From the NCBI GenBank assembly GCA_039814575.1, contig JBCCAY010000006.1:124001-188000 (forward strand): a stretch of 64,000 nt of DNA, given 5' to 3'. The notes beneath the pieces are model-generated. The model did not search any database, was not told the origin of the DNA, and was given only the letters and a program-made list of their open reading frames with translations. The stretch is from MED-G105 sp039814575. GTDB taxonomy: Bacteria > Pseudomonadota > Alphaproteobacteria > Caulobacterales > Parvularculaceae. This document shows positions 8,215 to 17,303 of this stretch, piece after piece. Position 1 is the stretch's first letter. The number at the start of each line of letters is the position of its first letter. The translations under genes and the position numbers were made by a program.

Positions 8215-9721
8215 GCTTGTCTTGATCCCCTGAACGCAGTTCGTTTGGCGTATCGCCTTGACCGCCCGCGCCGAGCCGCTGTCCGGACAAAGCGTTGGGC
8301 GTCCGCCCGGTGATTGTGACGGGGGCGATCGTTCCAATCAAGGAATCTGGACCGTCAATATGAACGCTTTGCAAATACGGCGAGCGCCCAACGATTTGAC
8401 CGGCGTTTCTGCCGGAACGCTCGAACAGAACCGGCATGGTCCTCCCGATTTGCGCGGCGTTAAAGGCGTTCTTCTGGCGATCCAGCAATGCTTGTAAGGC
8501 GGCGAGCCGCGCGTCTTTCTCAGCCTCCGGCACTTGCTTCGGCATGGCGGCGCCGGGTGTGCCGGGACGCCGGGAATATTTGAACGAGAACGATGAGGCG
8601 TACCCGATGTCGTCGACGAGCCCCATGGTCTCTTCAAAGTCCGCCTCTGTCTCACCGGGAAAACCCACGATAAAGTCACCCGAAAGGGCGATGTCCGGCC
8701 GAGCGGCGCGAATGCGCGCAATGAGGGCGCGGTAGTGCTCCGCGGTATGGCCGCGGTTCATAGCCTTCAACACGCGGTCTGACCCGGCCTGCACGGGCAA
8801 ATGCAGATAAGGCATCAGTTTCGGTTCTTCGCCGAGCGCCGCAATAAGATCGTCATCCATATCGCGCGGGTGCGAGGTGGTGAACCTTATCCGCTCCAAC
8901 CCATCGATCTTCGCCAAATGCCGACACAAAGCGCCAAGTCCCCAGCTATCGCCTTCACCGCCCGCAGTCGCAGGCGGCGCGCCAGCCCAGGCGTTAACGT
9001 TTTGCCCAAGAAGCGTGATCTCCGCGACGCCGGCCGCCACGAGCGCCCGCGCCTCGGCCGTAATCGCGTCGACCCCTCGGGAGACTTCCGCCCCCCGCGT
9101 GTAAGGCACTACGCAAAACGTGCAGAACTTGTCGCAGCCTTCTTGCACGGTGAGAAAGGCGGTCGGCCCGTCAGACCGCCGCCGCTCGGCAAGGGCGTCA
9201 AACTTCTCTTCAACAGCGAAATCCGTCTCTAAAATGTCGCCACGGGCCCGCGCCGTTTTCGCCAAGATTTCCGGCAATCGATGGTATGCCTGCGGGCCGA
9301 AAACCATATCGACGACAGGCGCACGGCGACGCATTTCAGCGCCTTCAGCTTGCGCAACGCACCCGGCGACCGCGATGGTCATACCGCCGCCATCGCGCGC
9401 CTTCTCTTCTTTCAGGCGACGCAGGCGGCCGAGCTCCGAATAGACCTTTTCAGCGGCTTTTTCTCGAATATGGCAGGTATTCAGAATAACAAGATCGGCG
9501 TCGTCCGGCGTTTCCGTGCGGCCATAACCAAGCGGCGCCAATAAATCCGCCATCCGCTCGCTGTCATAGACATTCATCTGACAGCCATACGTCTTAATAT
9601 AGAAAGACTTTTTTGCCTCCGAAACGGAATACTGTTCGGACGCAACGCGATTGTCATCGGCCGTTTTGGGGGCCGCTTTAGGGACCGTTCGATCGATTAT
9701 TGTGTAGCTGTCAGACGCCAT
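8204..9721 (-). CDS. miaB: tRNA-2-methylthio-N6-dimethylallyladenosine synthase
   Basis: Radical-SAM methylthiotransferase that converts i6A37 to ms2i6A37 in tRNAs reading U-starting codons. The N-terminal UPF0004 domain has the three cluster cysteines (YGCQMN, NTCHIREKA, GCVAQ); the radical-SAM triad is in CDKFCTFC; a TRAM domain follows near the C-terminus (about 415-480). The first ~38 residues and the last ~25 are variable extensions, so the true start might be a little downstream. It is the first gene of the phoH-ybeY-corC-lnt-metK run. Confidence 0.96.
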   Translation of the reverse strand: MASDSYTIIDRTVPKAAPKTADDNRVASEQYSVSEAKKSFYIKTYGCQMNVYDSERMADLLAPLGYGRTETPDDADLVILNTCHIREKAAEKVYSELGRLRRLKEEKARDGGGMTIAVAGCVAQAEGAEMRRRAPVVDMVFGPQAYHRLPEILAKTARARGDILETDFAVEEKFDALAERRRSDGPTAFLTVQEGCDKFCTFCVVPYTRGAEVSRGVDAITAEARALVAAGVAEITLLGQNVNAWAGAPPATAGGEGDSWGLGALCRHLAKIDGLERIRFTTSHPRDMDDDLIAALGEEPKLMPYLHLPVQAGSDRVLKAMNRGHTAEHYRALIARIRAARPDIALSGDFIVGFPGETEADFEETMGLVDDIGYASSFSFKYSRRPGTPGAAMPKQVPEAEKDARLAALQALLDRQKNAFNAAQIGRTMPVLFERSGRNAGQIVGRSPYLQSVHIDGPDSLIGTIAPVTITGRTPNALSGQRLGAGGQGDTPNELRSGDQDKLES

Positions 9722-9919
9722 ACCGCCTTCGCCCGTCCGTTTTTGACAAATTGGCTCTTTTGAAGCGCCGAGATATGCCGTTTTGATTGTAACGACGCAA
9801 GCCGGCAGCTTTTAGCGCGTTAAAAGCGACAATTCAGCGCCCCACCAAACACCTATCCTCGCACGCTTGTGAGGGAATATGATTTGAGATTCGCGGACGG
9901 TCGGCGAATATCGATCTCA

Positions 9920-10738
9920 ATGACGAACCAACGTTCCATAACGCTTAAAACGGCGCTGACGGCCTGCCTAGCGGCTGTCCTTCCGGTCGCCCTTTCTGAG
10001 GCGGCGGCCGAACCGCGCCCTCAGAACACAGCGCCGAAAGCGGATGCGCCAGTAGGAGACGCCCCGACGACCGTCGGCGCGATCCATCCCGTCGCTGTTG
10101 AGGTGTTTCTATCGCAAGCCTGTCCGTCCTGTCCGCCGGCGGCCAAATTGTTAAAAACGCTCGCCCTTCGACCCGACATCGTCGCTCTGAATTGGCATGT
10201 CAATTATTGGGATGACATGCCGACGCGCGGCAAAGGCACATGGGCCGACCCTTACGCTCACGAAGCGTCAGGCAATCGTCAGCGCACATATAATTTACGC
10301 TTTAAGAAACGTGATACAGTCTTTACGCCGCAAATTATCGTTAATGGGGTGCATAGCGTGCGTGGCTGCCAAGAAGAGGAAGTGAACACGCATATCAATG
10401 ATATGCGCACAGCACAGCCGGACGATAACGGTCCAGCGTTACTCGTCGAAAAAACGGACCAGGGCATCGTCGCCACAACAGAGTTCGGCGATGCTCCGTA
10501 TGACGTCGTTCTTGTCGAATTTAAGCGTGAAGTCGTCACCCCTGTCGGCGGCGGCGCCAACGCCGGTCTTGTTTTCGACGAAGTCAATATCGTCAGTGAC
10601 GTGAAAATATTAGCGACGACGCATTCGGGGAGCGGCACGTTTACAGCGGCCGCCCCGAACAAAGACGGCTGCGCGGTCTTAATGCAAGCCCCCAATCAAG
10701 GGGCCATCCTCGCCGCGCGTTATTGCGACACCCCCTGA
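9920..10738 (+). CDS. Exported DUF1223 thioredoxin-fold protein
   Basis: A 272-residue secreted protein. After a cleavable signal peptide (about 1-28, hydrophobic core TALTACLAAVLPVAL) comes a DUF1223 domain with the motif VEVFLSQACPSCPPA, a CxxC in a thioredoxin-like fold, then WHVNYWDD and the cis-Pro-type TPQIIVNG segment. Family members are widespread in alphaproteobacteria; a periplasmic redox role is likely but unproven. The start at 9920 is chosen because the signal peptide begins there; an upstream GTG at 9869 would place 17 charged residues in front. Divergent from miaB across a 198-base spacer. Confidence 0.85.
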   Translation: MTNQRSITLKTALTACLAAVLPVALSEAAAEPRPQNTAPKADAPVGDAPTTVGAIHPVAVEVFLSQACPSCPPAAKLLKTLALRPDIVALNWHVNYWDDMPTRGKGTWADPYAHEASGNRQRTYNLRFKKRDTVFTPQIIVNGVHSVRGCQEEEVNTHINDMRTAQPDDNGPALLVEKTDQGIVATTEFGDAPYDVVLVEFKREVVTPVGGGANAGLVFDEVNIVSDVKILATTHSGSGTFTAAAPNKDGCAVLMQAPNQGAILAARYCDTP

Positions 10739-10911
10739 CAGTACAGCGCAGAAATCAGCAAATCACGATATGAACGCTTAGACAGTCGCATCCAACCGCC
10801 CATATGTTCAGGGGCCACGGTCGATACTGAACGAACGTTGAGCCCGCGCCGATGATTGACCGGTCGAAAGCTTATTTTCGCCGTTGTAGAGGATGCGCGG
10901 GGGCGCCGAGC

Positions 10912-11331
10912 TTATTTACGCACGACACCCTTTAACGGCACGCCATAAAGCTCAAGACGGTGCTCCACGAGCTTATAGCCAAGCTCGTTGGCGATTCTCT
11001 CTTGTAGACGCTCAATCTCTTCATTGACGAATTCAATGACCTCACCTGACTTCAGATCAATCAGGTGATCATGGTGGTCTTCACTCGCCTCTTCATAGCG
11101 CGCACGACCGTCTTGGAAATCATGGCGCTCAACGACGCCGGCCTCTTCAAATAAACGCATTGTTCTGTATACGGTGGCTATCGAAATACGAGAATCAATC
11201 TCACTTGCGCGACGATGGATTTCCTCGACATCCGGATGATCTTCCGCCACGGAGAGAACGCGCGCGATAACGCGCCGCTGCTCCGTCATGCGCATTCCTT
11301 TTGCGATGCAAATTTTTTCAAGTCGATCCAT
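10912..11331 (-). CDS. fur: Fur-family metal-dependent regulator
   Basis: A 139-residue ferric uptake regulator family protein. The winged helix (residues about 10-80) contains RMTEQRRVIARVL and ISIATVYRTMRLFEEAG; the dimerisation half has EDHHDHLID, the usual His-rich metal site, but no CxxC zinc motif, as in many alphaproteobacterial Fur/Mur proteins. Whether it senses iron or manganese cannot be read from the sequence. It lies downstream of tsaB-rimI on the same strand after a 210-base gap that probably holds its own promoter. The 10739-10911 stretch beyond its stop holds nothing obvious. Confidence 0.92.
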   Translation of the reverse strand: MDRLEKICIAKGMRMTEQRRVIARVLSVAEDHPDVEEIHRRASEIDSRISIATVYRTMRLFEEAGVVERHDFQDGRARYEEASEDHHDHLIDLKSGEVIEFVNEEIERLQERIANELGYKLVEHRLELYGVPLKGVVRK

Positions 11332-11541
11332 GGCGAAGCCTCGCTTCTCATGCGCAGAGCGCCCCGCCGGCCAGTCCCGCCGACGGCACGCGTCCCAAAG
11401 GGCGCTGTTCCCGTCAACCGCCTAAGGACAGGGACGCGACCGCCCGGCCATCCATTATAACGGCATGTTACTTGGTCTTAAATCACATGCCGCGCCTCGC
11501 CTGCAAGCGCCAATGCGCCTGGAGAACAGTTCAGCCAAGCG

Positions 11542-12000
11542 TTAATTACTGCAATTGAAAATGCGTTTCATCAAGATCGCTGAATCGCCGCTTCTGTAAT
11601 ACCCTTCGCGAGATCCGATAGCGACAAAGCCGTTTGTTTCGTAAAGACGGCGCGCTGCGGCGTTGTCCGCGGCGACTTCCAAAAACAACGTCGATATCGG
11701 TGCTGCCGCGGCGCGGTCGGCGAGCGCTTGCAAGAGCGCGCGGCCAATACCCTGTCTTCGGCAGGCGGGATCAACCGCGATCGTCAGTATATCGCCTTCT
11801 TCGGCGGCGACGCGCCACAAACAGAAGCCGACAAGAACGTCCTCGCGGACGGCTTTCAATCCGCCAACGCCATGCATGACGAGCGTTCCCGAAACACCGC
11901 CGGCGCCCCAGCTCGTGGCGCCGAAGGCGCGCGCCTCCAACACTTCAAGGCGGGACGCATCGTCCAGAACAATCGGCGTGATCGCGAGGACGCCGCTCAC
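11542..12000 (-). CDS. rimI: Ribosomal protein S18 alanine N-acetyltransferase
   Basis: A 152-residue GNAT acetyltransferase. The acetyl-CoA loop is visible as VDPACRRQGIGRALL, followed by LFLEVAADNAAARRLYETNGF, the typical RimI C-terminal signature. It follows tsaB with a four-base overlap; tsaB-rimI is a conserved pair in alphaproteobacteria, which supports the RimI assignment over other GNATs. Confidence 0.9.
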   Translation of the reverse strand: MSGVLAITPIVLDDASRLEVLEARAFGATSWGAGGVSGTLVMHGVGGLKAVREDVLVGFCLWRVAAEEGDILTIAVDPACRRQGIGRALLQALADRAAAAPISTLFLEVAADNAAARRLYETNGFVAIGSREGYYRSGDSAILMKRIFNCSN

Positions 12001-12680
12001 GACCCGCCCCCAAAGAGGCGTGACGCGCTTTCAGCGCGTTTCGCATCAGGCGCACGCAAGTAAAGCGGCGTCGGCGGATGGTCGCTCGGATCTACCGTTT
12101 CAGCATATCGCCCGAGCGCAATAGGATCGACGCCCGGACGGGCTTCAACACGGCGCCAATCATCGGGCGCTGTAAGCAATGCGTCAGGATCGACTAACGC
12201 AACCGTCCGCCCATGAGCGGCGTCAACAAGGCGCGTCGCGGCGGCGTCCGGCGTAGCAGCGAAGGGGGCTAAACATACGCCGCCCTCAGCGTCAAACAGC
12301 GCCGCAAAGACTTCGCCGCGACGCGCATCAATGACAACAGCTGTCATCGAAGCAGCGTCTACAGATGTTTTAACCCTCAACCGAAGCGCCGTCAGCGTAT
12401 CGACGCCGACGACCCGGGCCGAATTTCCGAGCACAAACCCGCGCGCGAAGGCGAGACCGACGCGAACGCCGGTAAAACCGCCGGGACCAATGGTGACCGC
12501 AACCCGGTCAACCGCATCCGGACGAACGCCGGCGCTGTCAAACGCCCGCGCGGCGAGCGGCGGCAGAACTTCCGCATGACCTTTCTCCAATAAATTGAAT
12601 TCATCGAACACCGTCTCACCGTCCCTTAGGATGGCGAGCGAACAGGCTTTCAGGGCGGTGTCGAGGGAGAGAACGATCAT
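11997..12680 (-). CDS. tsaB: tRNA threonylcarbamoyladenosine synthesis protein TsaB
   Basis: ASKHA-fold partner of TsaD in making t6A37 in tRNA. The start at 12680 (MIVLSLDTALKACSLAI) begins directly with the first conserved strand; the frame is open another 64 codons upstream but that part is non-homologous in look. The GPGGFTGVRVGLAFARGF motif near residue 70 is diagnostic. At 227 residues the length is normal. Divergent from the amidase gene; 166 bases separate their starts. Confidence 0.93.
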   Translation of the reverse strand: MIVLSLDTALKACSLAILRDGETVFDEFNLLEKGHAEVLPPLAARAFDSAGVRPDAVDRVAVTIGPGGFTGVRVGLAFARGFVLGNSARVVGVDTLTALRLRVKTSVDAASMTAVVIDARRGEVFAALFDAEGGVCLAPFAATPDAAATRLVDAAHGRTVALVDPDALLTAPDDWRRVEARPGVDPIALGRYAETVDPSDHPPTPLYLRAPDAKRAESASRLFGGGS

Positions 12681-12846
12681 AGCGCGCCATCTGGCCCAGC
12701 GGGTTCGGATTTGGCAAGCCGCCGGCCAAAGAAACATCCCGCGCAGCCAGTAGGATGATGGCGTCACAATGGGGGCGCCGCAGCGGGAGTGAATTGAGGC
12801 AGAGGACAACAGGACGCGTCGGGGGACGATAGAAAGGCCAAAGCCG

Positions 12847-13602
12847 ATGCCGACGACCCCAAAGGCTCCCACACCAAAAACGCCCTCGATAAAACCGCGC
12901 GACCCACGCGCGTTTCAATTTGACTTGCCGCCGGACCGCCGGCCCGCGCCGATCGCGCTCAACGAACAATGGCTGCCGCAAGCGATTGAAGTCGGCGCTG
13001 ACGGCGCTGCGCCCTGGCGCGCCGTGACCCGGCCGCGGCCAATCGGTCCTAAAGCCGATCCCCTAGAAGCGGTTGAAGCCATGGTGGTGCACGCCACGGC
13101 GGGAAGCTCCACCCTCGGCGCGTTTTCGGTCATGCTGGACGGTCGAGCCAGCTATCATTGGCTGATCCCCGACGAGGATGAAGCAGCCCATGGCGACCAT
13201 GTTTGGGCGACGGCGCCGGAACGACGCGCCGCCTGGCATGTCAGAAATTCTTGCACGCATCCGAACGTCTGCGGCGGCCGCGGCCGGCTGAACGACGTCT
13301 CGCTTGGCTTAGAAATCGTCAATGCGCAAACCGCGTCAAGTCGGCGAGACCAACCTGATCGTTTCTCCGATTGGCAAATTGAAGCCTCGGCGGAGATCAC
13401 AAGATACGCCTGGGCCAAATATCCGCGCCTGCGCCATGTGGTGAGCCACGCCCGGCTCGACCCTGACCGGCGCACAGACCCAGGCGCGCATTTCCCCTGG
13501 GAGCGGTTTCAAAGACTCGTGCTTGGCGAGGATGACGTCAAAACATCAAACGACCACGCGGCCAATAGATGCCACCCCCCCACAAATAGAAAGTGCTATT
13601 AG
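12847..13602 (+). CDS. N-acetylmuramoyl-L-alanine amidase (AmpD/PGRP type)
   Basis: An amidase_2 domain spans roughly residues 70-225. Zinc ligands can be placed at H82 (VVHATAG), H201 and D211 (HARLDPDRRTD), and the probable catalytic glutamate at E156 (GLEIVN), matching the AmpD layout. No signal peptide is seen; the first 60 residues are Pro/Thr-rich and then variable, so the protein may be cytoplasmic and recycle anhydro-muropeptides, though an alternative internal start is possible. It cleaves the bond between N-acetylmuramic acid and the stem peptide. Cysteines at C136 and C142 lie in a small loop. Confidence 0.85.
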   Translation: MPTTPKAPTPKTPSIKPRDPRAFQFDLPPDRRPAPIALNEQWLPQAIEVGADGAAPWRAVTRPRPIGPKADPLEAVEAMVVHATAGSSTLGAFSVMLDGRASYHWLIPDEDEAAHGDHVWATAPERRAAWHVRNSCTHPNVCGGRGRLNDVSLGLEIVNAQTASSRRDQPDRFSDWQIEASAEITRYAWAKYPRLRHVVSHARLDPDRRTDPGAHFPWERFQRLVLGEDDVKTSNDHAANRCHPPTNRKCY

Positions 13603-13670
13603 CGCCTGCTTGAGCGCATCAACAATATAGCCCGACGCGGCGCCCATCGGGCGCTGTTGCGGGAAAGGGC

Positions 13671-13690
13671 GTTATGGTCCGTACCATAAC
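13671..13690. promoter_or_regulatory. Perfect 8-bp dyad between amidase and dodecin
   Basis: GTTATGGT and ACCATAAC form a perfect inverted repeat around CCGT in the convergent spacer 13603-13760. It has no adjacent T run, so a simple terminator is not supported; a protein-binding site or weak hairpin is possible. The remainder of the spacer shows no gene. Confidence 0.35.
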
Positions 13691-13760
13691 CGATGGTGAA
13701 AGAGGGTAGGGTCACGATCGCCGGCGCCCTCAATTGAGGACAGCGCAGCGCCGCTCGACG

Positions 13761-13970
13761 TTAGTCTTTCTCGTAGCGGAAGCCGATTTCTAGCGAAACT
13801 TGGTAGTAGGCGACTTTATTGTTGTCGATATAGCCCCGTGTTTCGACAACTTCGAACCAATCGAGATTGCTGATCGACTGGGACGCGGTTTCAACGGCGT
13901 TGTTAATGGCGTCTTCGATGGACTTCGTCGACGTGCCGACAATTTTCGATATTGAGTATACATTGGACAT
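13761..13970 (-). CDS. Dodecin (flavin-storage protein)
   Basis: A 69-residue protein with the complete dodecin pattern: KIVGTSTKSIEDAI at the N-terminus, then LDWFEVVETRGYI with the Trp that stacks on flavin, and a final strand ending YQVSLEIGFRYE. Dodecins form 12-subunit shells that bind riboflavin, FMN or lumichrome and buffer free flavin. It has its own spacer on both sides and appears monocistronic; a GGAGG-like stretch sits just upstream of the ATG. Confidence 0.95.
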   Translation of the reverse strand: MSNVYSISKIVGTSTKSIEDAINNAVETASQSISNLDWFEVVETRGYIDNNKVAYYQVSLEIGFRYEKD

Positions 13971-14103
13971 GGGCGGGCCTCCTTGCTGGTTCGTCGTGAA
14001 ACGTCAAACGTCAGGAAACCACAGCCCGATGCATTTGGCCAATGCCGATGCTTAATATCGATGCTTAACGCTGAGGCTTGGAGATGCTCGTCGCTTGCAG
14101 CGT

Positions 14104-14709
14104 CTAGGCCACGGGCTCGACCTTGGCGACTTCCGGCACATAATGCTTCAGCATGTTTTCAATGCCGGCTTTCAACGTATAGGTCGACGACGGACAACCA
14201 GCGCACGCGCCATGCATCGACAAAAAGACGACGCCGGTGCGCGGCTCATAGTGCTTGAAAACAATGTCGCCGCCATCGGCTGCGACCGCCGGACGCACGC
14301 GGGTGTCGATCAGTTCGATGATTTGTTCCACGACTTCCCGGTCTTCGCCTTCATAGTCATCGAGCGGCGTCGCCGCACTCGCTTCAGGCGTCGGCGCGGT
14401 ATCGCTCATCACTGGTAGGCCGGCGGCGAGGTGGTCGGCGATGACGCCAAGAACGGCCGGCTTAATGTGGGACCAATCTATGTCGTCAGCCTTCGTCGCG
14501 GTGACAAAATCAGGCCCCAGAAAGACGCCGACGACGCCTTTAATGTCGAAGAGCGCCGTCGCCAAAGGTGAGACGCCTTCCGCCGCGGCGGCGCTTGGAA
14601 AATCAACGCCCACGGCGGGCCGCCCGCGATCGTCGAGACCAAGGACAGCTTGATCGGGCACGAACTTTAAGGACTGTGGATTGGGCGTGTCTTCGGTTTG
14701 GATAAACAT
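14104..14709 (-). CDS. Nfu-type iron-sulfur scaffold protein
   Basis: A 201-residue Nfu protein. The N-terminal Nfu_N domain begins MFIQTEDTPNPQSLKF; the C-terminal NifU-like domain carries GACAGCPSSTYTLK, the CxxC that holds a [4Fe-4S] cluster for transfer to target enzymes. A 39-codon upstream extension of the frame is discarded because the family starts exactly at the chosen Met. The ~25-residue Thr/Glu-rich linker between domains is variable. Divergent from maeB. Confidence 0.93.
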   Translation of the reverse strand: MFIQTEDTPNPQSLKFVPDQAVLGLDDRGRPAVGVDFPSAAAAEGVSPLATALFDIKGVVGVFLGPDFVTATKADDIDWSHIKPAVLGVIADHLAAGLPVMSDTAPTPEASAATPLDDYEGEDREVVEQIIELIDTRVRPAVAADGGDIVFKHYEPRTGVVFLSMHGACAGCPSSTYTLKAGIENMLKHYVPEVAKVEPVA

Positions 14710-14890
14710 GGGCCGACTTTCTCTCGCTCTTAAGGTACGGAAGTAGTGTTCCGCGCAGATCTGTGCAAGCGGCGCAGCTTTTTCGATCAAAAAACTAACC
14801 GTCTCAGAAGAATACCGCATCCGCACAATTGCCGAGTGCGGCTAAGGAGCGTATGTCGAATTTACTTCAAGTAAAGAGGCCTGCCGCTCC

Positions 14891-17191
14891 ATGGACGAAA
14901 CACCCGCCAAATTCACCGACGACGAAGCCCTTCGCTTTCACGCCCGCGGCAAGCCCGGCAAGCTGGAAGTGACGCCGACCAAACCAATGGCGACCCAACG
15001 CGATCTCGCCCTCGCCTATTCGCCGGGCGTTGCGGTTCCGGTCCAAGCGATCGCCGACGATCCCGACACAGCTTACGACTATACCTCTAAAGGCAATATG
15101 GTCGCGGTGATCTCCAACGGCACGGCGATCCTCGGCATGGGCGATCTCGGGCCCCTCGCCTCGAAGCCGGTGATGGAAGGCAAGTCGGTGCTCTTTAAAC
15201 GCTTCGCCGACATCGATTCCATCGATCTCGAAGTGGACACGTCGGACCCGGAAGAATTCATTAACTGCGTGAAATATTTGGGGCCGGCCTTTGGCGGCAT
15301 CAATCTGGAAGACATTAAAGCGCCGGACAGCTTCCTCATTGAGCAGCGCCTCAAAGAAGAGATGAACATTCCGGTCTTCCATGACGACCAGCACGGCACA
15401 GCCATTATCGCCGCGGCAGGCCTTCTGAACGCGCTCGACATCGCGGGCAAGTCGATCAAAGACGCGAAAGTCGCCGTCTCCGGCGCGGGCTCGGCGGCGC
15501 TCTCCGTTGTCGGCCTTTTTAAGGCCATGGGCGTTCCCCACGAAAATGTGCTGGTGTGCGGCCGCAAGGGCGTTCTTTACAAAGGCCGGCCGGACGGCAT
15601 GGACCAATGGCGCTCCGCCCACGCCGTCGATACAGACAAACGCACCCTCGCCGAAGCGATGGACGGCGCGGACGTGTGCATCGGCCTCTCGGTCGAAGGC
15701 GCGGTGTCACCGGAAATGGTCAAGTCCATGGCCAAAAACCCGATCATCTTCGTCATGGCGAACCCCGTGCCGGAAATCCTCCCAGAAGTGATCAATCAGA
15801 TTCGCTCCGACGCAATTATCGCCACTGGCCGCTCGGACTATCCAAACCAAGTGAACAACGTTCTCGGCTTTCCTTATATTTTCCGTGGGGCGCTCGACGC
15901 CCGCGCACGGACCATTAACGAAGAGATGAAAATCGCCTGCGCCAAGGCGCTCGCTAACCTCGCCCGCGAGGACGTGCCCGATGAAGTGGCCGCCGCCTAT
16001 GGCAAGCGTCTCAAATACGGGCCGGGCTACATTATCCCGACGCCATTCGATCCGCGTCTGATCGCTGAAATCCCGCCCGCCGTCGCCAAAGCCGCCGGCG
16101 AGACCGGCGTCGCGCGCAAGCCGATAATGGACCTTAAAGGCTATCGCCATTCCCTCGCCGCGCGCACTGATCCGTCGGCGTCGTTCCTGCAGAATGTTTA
16201 CGGCAGCTTGCGCGGCCGCGACGAGCCAAAACGCATCGTCTTCGCCGAGGGTGAGGAGGACGCCGTGGTGCGCGCCGCCTATAGCTTCCAGCAAGAAGGG
16301 CTTGGCAAAGCGATCCTTATAGGCCGCGAGGAACGCGTCCGCGAAAGCCTCGCGCGCGTCGGCCTACCCGGCGATTGCGAATTCGAAATCCATAATGCGC
16401 GCCTCTCGACGCATAACCCGCAGTATACGGAATTCCTATACAAACGCCTGCAGCGCGACGGATATCTAGAACGGGACGCCCAACGTCTCGTTAATACGGA
16501 CCGCAATGTTTTCGGCGCATGCATGGTCGCCCACGGCCACGCTGACGGCATGGTTACTGGCGTCACCCGCCACTATGACGCAGCCCTGAAAAATGTCAGC
16601 CTTGTGCTCGATCCGCGGCCGAACGAACGCCTTGTCGGCGTCTCAATCATCCTCGCGAAGGGGCGCACGCTTTATATGGCGGACACCAATATCGCCGAAT
16701 TGCCGACGTCCGAGTGCCTCGCGGATATCGCCACACAAGTCGCCCACGCCGCGAAGCGCTTCGGCGCCGATCCGCGCGTCGCGTTTGTTTCTTACTCGAA
16801 CTTCGGCAATCCTGATACTGAGCATTCAAGGCGGGTCGCAGGTGCTGTGAAATGCCTCGATGAGCGCCACGACGTCGACTTTGAGTATGAAGGCGAGATG
16901 ACGCCGCGCATGGCGTTGAACGCCTCGTTCCGCTCGGTCTATCCGTTCGCGCGCTTGTCGGAGGACGCCAACGTCTTAGTGACGCCGGGCATTCACTCTG
17001 CATCGATCTCCACAAAACTCCTAGGCGAGGTCGGCGGCGCAACGGTGATCGGCCCCATCCTCACCGGATTGGAAAAGCCCGTGCAGATCGTCCAGATCGG
17101 CGCGCGTGTCTCTGACATCGTTATGTTGGCGGCGATGGCGGCGTATGACGTGGACGCCGAGCACCGAGAGTGGGCGGCGAAGTCAGCTTAA
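14891..17191 (+). CDS. maeB: NADP-dependent malic enzyme with phosphotransacetylase-like domain
   Basis: Decarboxylates malate to pyruvate with formation of NADPH. The first ~430 residues hold the malic and NAD-binding domains (AYSPGVAVP, GDLGPLASKPVMEGKSVLFK cut at its core, DDQHGTA, VSGAGSAALSV); residues ~440-766 resemble phosphate acetyltransferase (FAEGEEDAVVRAA, VTPGIHSASIS) and usually act as a regulatory domain binding acetyl-CoA. At 766 residues it matches the two-domain MaeB class of alphaproteobacteria. The start at 14891 fits the family and is preceded by a GA-rich stretch. Confidence 0.96.
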   Translation: MDETPAKFTDDEALRFHARGKPGKLEVTPTKPMATQRDLALAYSPGVAVPVQAIADDPDTAYDYTSKGNMVAVISNGTAILGMGDLGPLASKPVMEGKSVLFKRFADIDSIDLEVDTSDPEEFINCVKYLGPAFGGINLEDIKAPDSFLIEQRLKEEMNIPVFHDDQHGTAIIAAAGLLNALDIAGKSIKDAKVAVSGAGSAALSVVGLFKAMGVPHENVLVCGRKGVLYKGRPDGMDQWRSAHAVDTDKRTLAEAMDGADVCIGLSVEGAVSPEMVKSMAKNPIIFVMANPVPEILPEVINQIRSDAIIATGRSDYPNQVNNVLGFPYIFRGALDARARTINEEMKIACAKALANLAREDVPDEVAAAYGKRLKYGPGYIIPTPFDPRLIAEIPPAVAKAAGETGVARKPIMDLKGYRHSLAARTDPSASFLQNVYGSLRGRDEPKRIVFAEGEEDAVVRAAYSFQQEGLGKAILIGREERVRESLARVGLPGDCEFEIHNARLSTHNPQYTEFLYKRLQRDGYLERDAQRLVNTDRNVFGACMVAHGHADGMVTGVTRHYDAALKNVSLVLDPRPNERLVGVSIILAKGRTLYMADTNIAELPTSECLADIATQVAHAAKRFGADPRVAFVSYSNFGNPDTEHSRRVAGAVKCLDERHDVDFEYEGEMTPRMALNASFRSVYPFARLSEDANVLVTPGIHSASISTKLLGEVGGATVIGPILTGLEKPVQIVQIGARVSDIVMLAAMAAYDVDAEHREWAAKSA

Positions 17192-17225
17192 CGGCTGAGC
17201 CGCGCCATACCCGTCTTATCCCAAA

Positions 17226-17303
17226 CTTAATTCGGGCAGAGACTTAATTCAGGCCAAGCTCTATTTGGGCCAAAGGTTTATTCGGGCCAAGCTTTATTCA
17301 GGT
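17226..17303. repeat. Degenerate ~17-bp tandem repeats after maeB
   Basis: Between the maeB stop and the end of the convergent exosortase gene, a unit close to TTATTCGGGCCAAGCT recurs about five times with changes (17226, 17243, 17262, 17278 and a partial copy at 17294 running into the last codons of the exosortase gene). Spacing is 16-19 bases. It has no coding potential and is not a hairpin; slippage expansion of an ancestral unit is the simplest explanation. Confidence 0.55.

Noticed and set aside
14867..15622. Minus-strand frame opposite maeB
   Set aside because: Antisense shadow of a confident gene, no homology-like motif.
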